Shown piece by piece: positions 12,691-24,300 of a DNA stretch of 64,000 bases. Each line of letters begins with the position of its first letter. Position 1 is the first letter of the stretch. Made by a program: the position numbers and the translations under genes. Source of the DNA: VRUE01 sp963819755 (GTDB taxonomy: Bacteria > Actinomycetota > Thermoleophilia > Solirubrobacterales > 70-9). The notes under the pieces are model-generated. The model ran no database searches, was not told the DNA's origin, and saw only the letters and a list, made by a program, of their open reading frames with translations. Location: positions 1-64,000 of the forward strand of contig CAWFXB010000002.1 of assembly GCA_963819755.1 (NCBI GenBank). The letters are read 5' to 3'.

Positions 12691-14421
12691 CTCGCGCAGG
12701 GCGAGCTGGGGCTCCTCCGCGCCGAGGGCAAGAGCTGCCTGGAGGGCCGCTTCGGATGCCTCGCTGCCGTCGCTGTCGATCAGGGCGAAGGCGCCGGGGT
12801 GCTCGGACTGGGCCGAGCGCACCAGGCCCCATAGGGCGGCTGCGGCGGGGTCGGGGGACTCTCCTTCCGCGACCGACATCGCGCCTTGTGTGAGGAGGGT
12901 GAGGCTTGCCTCCTCGGGGTCGGTATCGGCGAGCCATGACTGGATCGTCTCCAGGGCCTGCTCGGTTGCCTGGCGCGCGGCCGCCGCACCCTCGCCGGCG
13001 ATCTCGATCCGCAGGAGCTCGGCATCTGCTGCCCCCTCCCCGCCCAGCTCGACGCTCTTCCAATCGAGCTCCAAGAGCTCCGTCCCCCGCCCTGCTCTTT
13101 GGGCCATCGCCCCCGCTGGGTCAAAGGGACGCAGGGCGAGGGAGCGAACGCTCCCCAGCGGGACGCCGGAGGTCTCGGCCAGGGCGAGCGATAGCTCGCC
13201 CTCGCCGCGGGTGGAGATCTGTGCGCGCAGCTCCTCGGGGCCCTCGGCGTGAAGGGAGACCCCGCTCCAGGAGAAGGGCAGCATTTTGCCGCTGCCCTCT
13301 TTTCCGCCACGAGCCTTGCCAGACCGGCATCCCGTGCAAAGCCGCATCGAGCAAGCCGGGTGCACGACGAAGCGCCCGGCTTCGCGGATCTGCGCCTCGA
13401 GCAGGGAGGTCTCGACGTAGATTCGCTCCCCGTCGCGCCATGCGGCCTTCAAGCCCTGGAAGGCGGGGCCGTATTCGAGCCCGTGCTCGGCGAGGACGTC
13501 ATAGAGGTAGCCGGTCTCCAGGGGCTCCGCTCCCGCGGGGGGCCACTCCTCCAGGGACTCCGGTGCGGGGACGGGCTCCTCGGAGAGGGCGCCTGTGGCG
13601 TGTTGGGTCCACTCGGCTTCCTCTTCGTCGGGGCGGGAGTGGATCGAGATATCCCGCTCGCCGCCCTCCCCGGGCTCCGCGACCACGACCCGCAGCGCCA
13701 CCGCGCCCTCCCCGGGCAGCGCCAGGGGGGTTGCGATCGTAAGCTCCCCGACGCTCTGTGCCCCGACCTCCTCTGCAGCTCTCAGGGCCAGCTCCAAGAA
13801 GGCGGTGCCGGGGAACAAGACGCTGCCCGCGACGGCGTGGTCTGCCAGCCAGGGGTGCGTCGCGAGGGAGATGCGCCCGGTCAGGGTCAGGCCCTCTCCG
13901 GCGGGGTCCTCGATCGCCGCCGAGAGCAGCGGGTGATCGGAGGCGGTCAGGCCGATCGAGGCGGCGTCTGTTGTGCCGTTGCCCGAGGCCAGCCAGTAGC
14001 GCTTGCGCTGGAAGGGATAGGTCGGCAGGGGGACGCGCTTTGCACCGGAGCCCTTGAAGAAGGCATCCCAGTCGACCTCGATGCCCTTTGCGTGGGCTTC
14101 GGCGAGGGAGAGGGCAAAGCGAGAGGGCTCGTCCTCTTCTCGTCTCAGGCTGGCGAGCAGGGTCGCATCCGTGGGGTCTTCGAGGACCCGGTCGAAGGTC
14201 TCCTCCACGCCGAAGGCAAGGACGGGGTGTGGGCCGATCTCGATGAAGGCGCGCTTCCCTGCTTCGAGCTGAGCGCGCAAGACCGGCTCCAGGAGAACCG
14301 TCTGCCTGAGGTTTCGGTACCAGTACTCGGGACCGAGCTCTGCTCCTTCGATCAGCCCGGCGGTGACGGTGGAGATCAGGGGGATCTCGGTTGCTCTGGG
14401 GGAGATCGGTGCAAAGGCCTC
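12690..14421 (-). pseudogene. PKS fragment: module 4 AT C-terminal part, DH and KR linker
   Basis: The frame opens after an in-frame TGA (14422-14424) inside the AT and closes at the frameshift near 12687. It holds the C-terminal AT portion, the YPFQRKRYW linker and a DH with an intact HAVAGSVLFP (HxxxGxxxxP) motif. The second DH motif is wrecked. After V-V-H-P-A the reading frame slips by a one-base deletion near 13355 and is restored near 13290-13320, so HPALLDAALHG becomes HPACSMRLCTG and the catalytic Asp is lost. The expected LLDAALHG can be read in the adjacent frame across exactly that stretch. The upstream structural KR linker is otherwise normal. Confidence 0.78.
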
Positions 14422-14453
14422 TCAGAGCTCCTCTTTCAGCGCCTCGATCTGGG

Positions 14454-15376
14454 AGCGAGTGGGCGGCGTAGTCGACGGCTATCGGCTTTGCCCTGATGCC
14501 TTTGGCCTCGAGCTCTGCCTGCAGCTCTTCGAGTGCCTCTGGCTCACCGGAGCAAACGAGGGAGGCGGGGCCGTTGATCGCAGCAAGGGATATGCGCTCC
14601 CCGAAGGGCTCCGTGTGTGCGGGAAGCTCTTCTGCTTTGAGTGAGACCGAGAGCATCGCGCCCTCTCCGGCGATCTTCGCCATCGCGGAGCCGCGCTTGG
14701 CGACGATCAGGGCGGCGTCCTCGAGCGAGAGGGCGCCTGCGATGTGGGCGGCGGCTATCTCCCCCTGGGAGTGGCCGATCAGGGCCCCTGGCTCGACCCC
14801 GCACTGGCGCCAGAGCCTTGCCAGGGAGACCATCACCGCAAAGAGGGCGGGTTGGACGATGTCGAGGCGATCAAGCCAGGCTGCGTCCTCTTCTCTCAAG
14901 ACCTCAGTCAGGGACCAGTCCACATGGGGGGCCAGTGCTGCTTCGCACTCCTGCATGTGCTCGGCGAAGGCCGGTGAGGAATCGAGCAGGCCCGTCGCCA
15001 TCCCCGCCGCCTGGGCTCCCTGGCCGGGGAAGAGGAAGAGGGGGCGCTGCTCGGTGCGGGCCCTTCCCCTGGCGAGGGCCTTGCTCTCCTTGCCTTCGGC
15101 CAGGTCCGCCAAAGAGGCGAGCAGCTCCTCGCGGCTCTCCCCCACGGCAACCGCCCTGTGCTCGAAGGAGGCGCGGGAGGTGAGCAGGGAGAAGGCGAGG
15201 TCGGTGGGGCCTGTGTCGGGGTTGTCCTTGATGTGGGAGATCAGGCGGGTTGCCGCCTCGGCCAAGGCCGGCTCGCTCTTTGCCGAGAGGGCGAGGGGGA
15301 CCGGGACTCCGAGGGATTGCTCAGAAGAGGCGCCGGGGTCTCCCCCTGCCTCGCGCTTTGGCTCGAGCAGGACGCG
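14454..15376 (-). pseudogene. PKS fragment: module 4 KS-AT linker and AT N-terminal part
   Basis: This continues the giant PKS after a frameshift near 15372-15384, just downstream of the KS signature NAHVILEEAP. The frame can be read as VLLEPKREAGG followed by the KS-AT linker and the AT core FPGQGAQAAGMA, GHSQGEIAAAH and IAVDYAAHS. The DYAAHS motif, close to YASH, together with GHSQGE, points to methylmalonyl-CoA rather than malonyl-CoA. One extra base near 14451-14461 breaks the frame straight after AAHS, and two helical turns later there is a TGA in the restored frame. The first ATG in the segment (15265) is not a believable gene start because the preceding in-frame residues are still PKS linker. 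Confidence 0.8.
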
Positions 15377-18300
15377 GCCTCGGCGCCTCCTCCAAGATCA
15401 CGTGGGCGTTGGTGCCGCTGATGCCAAAGGAGGAGACGCCTGCTCTTCTCGGCCCTCCGTTGGGCTTCCACGCCAGCGCCTCGGTCAGGAGCTCGACCTT
15501 GCCCGTCTCCCACTCGACTTTGGAAGAGGGGCTGTCGACGTGAAGGGTCTTCGGCAAGACGCCGCGCCGCATCGCTTCGACCATCTTGATCGTGCCCCCG
15601 ACCCCTGCCGCCGCCTGGGTGTGGCCGATGTTTGACTTGATCGAGCCGAGCTGCAGCGGCTCCTCTCTTTCTTGGCCGTAGGTGGCGAGCAGGGCGCCGG
15701 CCTCGATCGGGTCCCCCAAAGTGGTGCCGGTTCCGTGGCCCTCGACGGCGTCGACGTCCCTTGCCTCCAGGCGGGCGTTTGCCAGGGCCTGTCTGATCAC
15801 CCGCTCCTGGGAGGGGCCGTTGGGTGCCGAGAGGCCGTTGGAGGCGCCGTCCTGGTTTACCGCCGAGCCCTTGATCAGGGCCAAGACCTCGTGGCCGTTG
15901 CGTTGGGCCTCGGAAAGGCGCTCCAAGACGAGCATGCCTACTCCCTCCGACCAGGCGACTCCGTCGGCCGCCTCGGCATAGGACTTCGAGCGCCCGTCTG
16001 GGGCGAGGCCGCGCTGGCGGGAGAACTCGACGAAGATCCCAGGGCTCGAGAGCGCCGTCACCCCGCCGGCGAGGGCCAGCGTGCACTCCCCTCCCCTCAA
16101 TGCCTGGGAGGCCAGGTGCATCGCCACCAAAGAAGAGGAGCAGGCGGTGTCGATCGTGATCGCCGGGCCCTCGAGGCCGAGGGTATATGCGATGCGGCCC
16201 GAGGCGACGCTCGCGGTGTTGCCGGTCCCCAGGTAGCCCTCGAGCTCTCCCCCCGAGAGCCCGGTGTAGGAGACGTAGCTCTGGTGGATCAGCCCGGCGA
16301 AGATCCCCGCCTGCTCACCGCGCAAAGAGGCCGGGTCGATACCGGCGTCCTCGAGGGCCTCCCAGCTCGATTCGAGCAAGAGGCGCTGCTGGGGGTCCAT
16401 GGCAAGGGCCTCGCGGGGGGAGATGCCGAAGAACCCGGCGTCGAAGCCGGCGACGTCGGTGAGGAAGCCTCCCTCCCTGGCGTAGGAGGTGCCGGGATGC
16501 TCGGGGTCGGGGTCATAGAGGCGCTCTGTGTCCCAGCCCCGGTCTCGGGGGAACTCGCCGATCGCGTCGGGGCCCGCGGCGAGCAGCTCCCAGAGCCCCG
16601 CGGGGGAGGCGACTGCCCCCGGGTAGCGGCAGGCCATGCCGACGATCGCGACCGGCTCCTCGCTTGCGGTGGCGCGAACGGCTGCCTTTTTGAGCGCTCC
16701 GCTCGCGCTTGCCTCGGCCAAGAGGTGCGCAGCGAGGGCGGCGGCGTTGGGATAGTCGAATACGACCGTCGCGCCGAGGCGCAGGCCGGTGGCGGCGCTC
16801 AGCCTGTTGCGCAGCTCGACCGCGGCGAGGGAGTCGAAGCCGAGCTCTTGGAAGGCGCGGTCGGGGTCGATCTCCCTTGCGTTCGCGTGGCCGAGGACGG
16901 CGGCTACCTCGGTGCGGACGAGCTCCAGCACGTGGGCCTCGTGCTCTTGCTCGGGCATCGCGGCGAGCTTTGCCGCCAATGAGCCCCGGGGGCCGCGCTT
17001 GCGGGGAGCGCGCACCAGGCCGCTGAGGACCGGCGGCAGGGTGCCGGCGGAGGCGAGCGAGCGCAGGGCCCCCCGGTCAAGCGGCATGGCGAGGGCCGCG
17101 GGTGGGGCGGCGGCGAGGGCGGCGTCGAGGAGGGCGAGGCCCTGCTCGTCGGAGATCGCTTCGATCCCGCCGTGGCGCAGGCGCGCCAGGTCGGCCTCGC
17201 CGAGCCCCGCGGTCATCGCGCTCTCTTGCTCCCAGAGCCCCCAGGCGATCGAGGTTGCGGGGAGGCCCTCTGCGCGGCGCTTTTGCGCCAGGGCGTCGAG
17301 GAAGACGTTGGCGGCGGCGTAGTTGGCCTGGCCGGGGCCGCCGAGGGTGCCCGCCGCCGAGGAGAAGAGGACGAAGGCGTCAAGGCTCATCTCCCTGGTC
17401 AGCTCGTGCAGGTGCCAGGCCGCGTCTGCCTTGGGGGCAAAGACGCTCTTCAGCCCCTCTGCGTCCAGGGACTCGACCGTGCCGTCGGCGAGGGCTCCGG
17501 CGCAGTGAAAGACGGCGCCGAGAGGATGCTCTTTGGGTGCTTTGGCGAGCGCTTTTGCGAGCGCCTTCGGGTCCGATACGTCACAGGCGAGGACCTGTGC
17601 CCTGGCGCCCAGTGCCTCAAGGCCTGCTTGCAGCTCCCCTGCCCCCTCGGCGCCGGGGCCCGAGCGGCTGAGCAAGAGCATGCTGCGGGCGCCGTGGTGC
17701 TCTGCGAGGTGTCTGGCGGTGAGCGAGCCGAGGCCGCCGGTGGCGCCGGTGATCAGGATGGTGCGCTCGGGGTCTATCGCCCGCGGCAGGGTGAGCAGGA
17801 GCTTGCCGACGTTGCGGCCCTCCCTGAGCCGGCGGAAGGCGGCGGGGGCTTCGCGTATGTCGTGTGCCTCGGTCGGTGAGTGGGCGAGGGCGCCCTCGCC
17901 CAGCAGGGAGGCGACCTCGGTCAGCATCTCCCCGGTGCGCTCAGGTCCCGCTTCGGTGGTGTCGAAGGGAATGTAGGTGAGGTCCTTGTGCTCTGCGCCG
18001 AGCTGCTCGGGGTCGCGGACGTCTGTCTTGCCCATCTCCAAGAAGCGCCCGCCGCGGGGCAAGAGCTCCAGGGAGGCATCGACGAACTCCCCGGCGAGGG
18101 AGTTGAGGATGACGTCGACTCCCTCGCCGCCGGTGGCGTCGAGGAACTTGCGCTTGAACTCCGTATCGCGCGAGGAGGCGATGTGCTCCTCGGGGATGCC
18201 CGCCTCTCGCAGGACATCCCACTTGGCGGGGGAAGCGGTGGCGAAGACCTCGGCGCCGGTGTGCTTTGCGAGGCCGATCGCGGCCATGCCGACGCCGCCC

Positions 18301-21300
18301 GCGCCGGCGTGGACCAGCACCCTCTCCCCCGCTTTGAGCCCGGCGAGGTCACGCAGGCCGTAGAGGGCGGTGGTGAAGACGATCGGGACCGCCGCTGCCT
18401 GCTCGAAGGACCAGCCCTCTGGGATCGGGGCGAGCAGCTCGCTCGGGGCGACGGCGAGCGGGGCGAAGGCGTCGGGGACCATCCCCATCACCCGCTCCCC
18501 GGGAGCGAGGCCCTCCACCTCGGCGCCCACCTCGACCACCACGCCGGCGCCCTCGCTGCCGAGGGAGGCCTCGCCGGGGTAGACGCCGAGGGCGATCAAC
18601 ACGTCGCGGAAGTTGAGCCCGGCGGCGCGCATCTCGATCCGCACCTCGCCGGGGCCGAGCGGCTTCCCGGCGGCCGGGGCGGGGACCAGCGCCAGGCCCT
18701 CGATGCTGCCGCGCTCGGGGGCATCCAGGCGCCAGGGGCCCGAAGGAGGCACGAGGAAGTCCTTGGTGCTTTCGAGCGCCGCGGCCCGGGGCACCGACGC
18801 CTCCCCCTCGCGCAGGGCGAGCTGGGGCTCCTCCTGGCCGAGGGCGAGGGCGGCCTCGAGGGCGGCTTCAGATGCCTCGCTGCCGTCGCTGTCGATCAGG
18901 GCAAAGGCGCCGGGGTGCTCTGATTGGGCCGAGCGCACCAGGCCCCACAGGGCCGCCGCGGCGGGGTCGGGGGACTCTCCCTCTCTGACCGACATCGCGG
19001 CTTGTGTGATGAAGGTGAGGCGGGAGTCGGAGTCCGAATCTGCGGCGAGTCGGGCTTGGATCGCCGCAAGGGCCTCCCCGGCCGCCTTGCGCGCGGCCTC
19101 GGGGCCCTCGCCGTCGGTCTCGATCCGCAGGGTCTCGGTATCGGTTGCCGCCTCCTCGCCCAGCTCGACGCTCTTCCAATCGAGCTCCAAGAGCTCGGGG
19201 CCCCCTCTTTGGGCCTTTGCCTGGGCTGGGTCAAAAGGACGCAGGGCGAGGGAGCGAACGCTCGCCAGGGGTGCGCCTGTCGAATCGGCGATCTCCAGAA
19301 AGACCTCGCTCTCCGTAAGCATCGAGATCCGTGCGCGCAGCTCCTCGGGGCCTTCGGCGTGAAGGCCGGCCCCGCTCCAGGAGAAGGGCAGCACGGTCTG
19401 ACCCGCCGTCCCCTGTCCGCCCAGGGCGATTCCCTGCAGAGCGGCATCGAGCAAGGCGGGGTGGAGGGCGAAGCTTTGAGCTTGGCCCAACTGCTCCTCG
19501 GCGAGAGACGCCTCGACATAGATCTCCGTGTCGGTCTTCCAGGCCGCCCTCAGGCCCTGGAAGGCGGGGCCGTATTCGAGGCCCGCCTCCGAGAGCAGGT
19601 CATAGAGGTAGTCGGTCTCCAGGGGCTCCGCTCCCTCGGGGGGCCAGGCTCCGAGTGGCTCGGGCGCCGGGGCGGCCTGCTCAGAGAGCGCTCCGGTTGC
19701 GTGCTGTGTCCACTCGGCTTCCTCTTCGTCGGGGCGGGAGTGGATCGAGATCTCGCGGCGGCCCTGCTCGTCGGAGCCCGAGACCGAGACCTGGATCGCC
19801 ACGGCTCCCGACTCCGCCAAGAGCAGCGGCGCCGGAATCGTCAGCTCCTCGACGCTACCCGCGCCGACCTGCCCCGCCGCCGCCAGAGCAAGCTCCAAGA
19901 AGGCGGTGCCGGGCAAGATCACGTTGCCGGCGATGACGTGGTCCGCCAGCCACGGATGAGTCGAGAGGGAGATGCGCCCGGTCAGGGTCAGGCCCTCTCC
20001 GGTCGGGTCCTCGATCGCGGCGGCGAGCAGCGGGTGATCGAGCGCGCTTTGGCCGATCGCGCCGGCGTCCGCGGTGCCCTGGCCCGAGGCGAGCCAGTAG
20101 CGCTTGCGCTGGAAGGGATAGGTCGGCAGGGGGACGCGCTTTGCGCCCGTGCCTTTGAAGAAGGCATCCCAGCCGACCTCGATGCCCTCTGCGTGGGCAC
20201 GGGCTATGGCCGTGGTGAGGGTCCCCTGCTCGGCTCGTCCCTCGCGCAGGGTGGGGATGAAGGCGGCGCTCTTTGCGCTCTCCCCCAGGACCTCTTGGGC
20301 CATTGCCGAGAGCACGGGGTCGGGGCCGAGCTCCAGGTAGGCGGCGGCGGCGCGCTCCTTGAGGGCCCCGACGGTGTCGGCGAAGCGCACCGGCTCTCTG
20401 GCGTGGCGCACCCAGTAGGAGGGGTCGCTCGCCTGCTCCTCTGTGAGCGCCTGGCCGGTGAGGTTGGAGAGGATCGGTATGCGCGGGGCTTTGGGGTCAA
20501 GCGTCTCGCAAACCTGGGCGAACTCTTCGAGCACCGGCTCCATCAGCGGGGAGTGGAAGGCGTGGGAGACGGCCAGGCGCTTGGTCTTCTTTCCCTTTGC
20601 CTCCCACAGGGAGCGGATCTCTTCCACCGCCTCCTCTTTGCCCGAGATCACGGTCGAGGCCGGTCCGTTCACCGCGGCGATCGAGAGCTCTTGCTCTTTG
20701 CCCTCAATCGATTCACTCACTTCAAGCTCTGTGGCCTCGATCGCCGCCATCGCCCCACCCTTCGGCAGGGCGCCCATCAGGGCGCCCCTTGCCGCTACGA
20801 GCTTTGCCGCATCGGGGAGCTCGAAGACTCCGGCGATGTGGGCGGCGGCGATCTCCCCCACCGAGTGCCCGGCGAGCAGGTCGGGTGAGAGGCCGCGCTT
20901 TTGCAGGGTTCTCGCCAGGGCCACCTCGATCGCAAAGAGGGCCGGCTGGGCCCAGGTGGTGTCCTCGAGGCGTGCCTTTGCCTTTTTGCCTTTGGCGAAG
21001 AGGATCTCTTTGAGGGGGGCCTCGAGGTGTTTGTCGAGCTCGGCACAGACCTCCTCGAAGGCCGCTTTGAAGTCGGGGTCTGTTCCGTAGAGCTCTTTGC
21101 CCATGCCGAGGCGCTGGGAGCCCTGGCCGGTGAAGAGCCAGGCGAGCCCTCCCTCCCTTGCCTTGGCGCTCAGGAGGTTGGCGGAGGGCTCTCCTTGGGC
21201 CAGGGCCCCCAGTGAGGCGAGCAGCTGCTCTTTGCTCTCTCCCAAAGCCACCGCCCTGTGCTCGAAGGAGGCGCGGGTGCTCAGCAAGGAAAAGGCGATG

Positions 21301-24300
21301 TCTCGGGGGTCGGTGTCGGGATGCTCTTTGATGTGTGAGACGAGGCGCTTTGCCGCCTCTTGCAAGGCGGGCTCGGTCTTTGCCGAGAGGGCTATGGGGA
21401 CCGGGCCCGTGAGAGGCTGCCTGGCGGAGGCGCCCGGGCGATCCCCTGTCTCCCGGCTGCCCGCCGGGACCGGCCCCGGCGCCTCCTCCAAGATCACGTG
21501 GGCGTTGGTGCCGCTGATGCCAAAGGAGGAGACGCCCGCTCTCCTGGGCTTGCCGTTCGGCTCCCAGGGCAGCGCCTCGGTCAGGAGCTCTATCTGTCCC
21601 GAGCCCCACTCGACTTTGGAGGAAGGGGCATCGACGTGCAGCGTCTTCGGCAAGACACCGCGCCGCATCGCCTCGACCATCTTGATCGTGCCCGCCACTC
21701 CCGCCGCTGCCTGGGTGTGGCCGATGTTTGACTTGATCGAGCCCAGGCGCAGGGGCTCTTGCCTGTCTTGGCCGTAGGTGGCCAAGAGGGCGGTTGCCTC
21801 GATCGGATCCCCGAGGGTCGTGCCGGTGCCGTGGCCCTCGACCGCGTCGACGTCTTTGGGCTCCAACCTCGCGTTCGCCAGGGCCTGTCTGATCACCCGC
21901 TCCTGGGAGGGGCCGTTGGGGGCCGAGAGGCCGTTGGAGGCGCCGTCCTGGTTCACCGCCGAGCCCTTGATCAGGGCCAAGACCTCGTGGCCGTTGCGTT
22001 GGGCGTCGGAGAGGCGCTCCAAGACGAGGATGCCCACTCCCTCCGCGAAGCCCGTTCCGTTGGCGGCCTCTGCGAAGGCCTTGCAGCGCCCGTCCGGGGC
22101 GAGGCTACGTTGGCGGGAGAACTCGACGAAAACAGTGGGGGTCGCCAGGATCGTCACCCCGCCGGCGAGGGCCAGCGTGCACTCCCCTCCCCTCAATGCC
22201 TGGGAGGCCAGGTGCATCGCCACCAAAGAAGAGGAGCAGGCGGTGTCGATCGTGATCGCCGGGCCCTCGAGGCCGAGGGTGTATGCGATGCGGCCCGAGG
22301 CGACGCTGCCGGCGACGCCGACGGCTGTATAGCCCTCGGTATCGGAGGCGGCACCACTTCCGTAGTCGTGGTACATGACCCCGGCGAAGATCCCCGCCTG
22401 CTCACCGCGCAAAGAGGCCGGGTCGATACCGGCGTCCTCCAGCGCCTCCCAGCTCGATTCGAGCAAGAGGCGCTGCTGGGGGTCCATGGCAAGGGCCTCG
22501 CGGGGGGAGATGCCGAAGAACCCGGCGTCGAACTCCGTTGCGGCGCTGACGAAACCGCCCCTGGCGGCATAGCTCGTGCCGGGGTGGTCGGCGTCGGGAT
22601 GGAAGAGGCGCTCGAGATCCCAGCCCCGACCATCGGGGAACTCGGTGGTGCCTTCGCGTCCATCGGCGAGCAGCTCCCAGAGCCCTTCGGGGGAGGCGAC
22701 TTCCCCCGGGTAGCGGCAGGCCATGCCGACGATCGCGACCGGCTCCTCGCTCGCGGTGGCGCGAACCGCCGTCTTTCGGAGCGCTCCGCTCGCGCTTGCC
22801 TGGGCGAGCAGGTGGACGGCGAGGGCGCTCGCGTTGGGGTAGTCGAATACGACCGTCGCGCCGAGGCGCAGGCCGGTGGCGGCGCTCAGCCTGTTGCGCA
22901 GCTCGACCGCGGCGAGGGAGTCGAAGCCGAGCTCTTGGAAGGCGCGGCCGGGGTCGATCTCCCTTGCGTTCGCGTGGCCGAGGACGGCGGCTACCTCGGC
23001 GCGGACCAACTCCAGCACGTGGGCTTCGCGCTCTTGCTCAGAGAGGCCGGTGAGCTTTGCCGCCAGTGAGCCCCGGGGGCCGCGCTTGCGGGAAGTGCGC
23101 ACGAGGCCGCTGAGGATCGGCGGCAGGGTGCCCCTTGCGGAGAGAGTGCGCAGAGAGGCCCGGTCGAGGTGTACTCCCAGCTGATGCGCGGGCCCGGTGT
23201 GCAGCGCCCGGTCGAGGGCTTCCATTCCCTGGCGGTCAGAGATTGCCTTAATGCCCATGCGCTGCAGTCGCTCTCTGTCTGTCTCCCCGAGCCCCGCGGT
23301 CATCGCGCTCTCGCGCTCCCAAAGGCCCCAGGCGATCGAGCCGGCCGGGAGGCCTTCCGCGCGGCGTCTTTGCGCCAGGGCGTCGAGGTAGACATTGGCG
23401 GCGGCGTAGTTGGCCTGACCGGGTGTGCCGAGCGTGCCCGCCGCCGAGGAGAAGAGGACGAAGGCGTCGAGGCCTGCCTCCTTGGTCAGCTCGTGCAGGT
23501 GCCAGGCGGCGTCAGCCTTGGGGGCGAAGACGCTCTTCAGCCCCTCTGCGTCGAGGGACTCGATCGTGCCGTCGGCGAGGGCTCCGGCGCAGTGGAAGAC
23601 CGCGCCCAGGGGGTGGGCCTTGGGGGCTTTGGCGATCGCTTTTGCGAGGGCCTTCGGGTCCGATACGTCACAGGCGAGGATCTGCGCCTCCGCGCCCAGT
23701 GCCCCAAGGTCTGCTTGCAGTTCCTTTGCCCCCTCGGCTCGGGGACCGCCGCGGCTCAGCAAGAGCAGCCGGCGGGCGCCGTGGTGCTCTGCGAGGTGTC
23801 TGGCGAGTAGCGAGCCGAGGCCGCCGGTGGCGCCGGTGATCAGGACCGTGCGCTCGGGGTCGAGCCGTGGGGCCTCCTCCTCTTCGCCCTCGCTCTCGAG
23901 GCGGGCCAGACGGGGCACCAGCGCCTCGCCCTCGCGCAGGGCGAGCTGGGGCTCCTCCGCCCCCAGGGCGAGGGCGGCCTCGAGGGCCGCCTCGGATGCA
24001 TCGCTGCCGTCGCTGTCGATCAGGGCGAAGGCGCCGGGGTGCTCTGATTGGGCCGAGCGCACCAGGCCCCACAGGGCCGCCGCGGCGGGGTCGGGGGACT
24101 CCGCTTCTGTGACCGCCATCGCGGCTTGTGTGATGAAGGTGAGCCTTGTCTCCTCGGGGCCCTCGGCGAGCCATGACTGGATCGCCGCAAGGGCCTGCCC
24201 GGCCGCCTTGCGCGCGGCCCCGGCACCCTCGCCGTCGGTCTCGATCCGCAGGAGCTCGGTATCGGGTGGGGACTCCTCCTCGCCCAACTCGACGCTCTTC

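Larger units (their letters stand above)
11520..16669 (-). other. PKS module 4: KS-AT-DH-KR-ACP, broken by indels and a stop
   Basis: Only the KS is fully readable in frame. At least five frame changes (near 15375, 14455, 13355, 13290-13320 and 12687) and one TGA (14422-14424) interrupt AT, DH and KR, and a further slip lies just past the module in the module 5 KS. If the frame is repaired, the AT is methylmalonyl-like (GHSQGE, DYAAHS), DH has both motifs, KR lacks the LxD signature and so is A-type-like, and the ACP is normal. As written in this sequence the module cannot be translated and modules 5-6 would be cut off from the loading module. Confidence 0.8.

Noticed and set aside
9983..13063. 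A separate 1026-residue PKS protein starting at 13063
   Set aside because: Its first 110 residues are out-of-frame Arg/Pro-rich text. The real content begins only after the frameshift near 12687, so it is a piece of the giant PKS.
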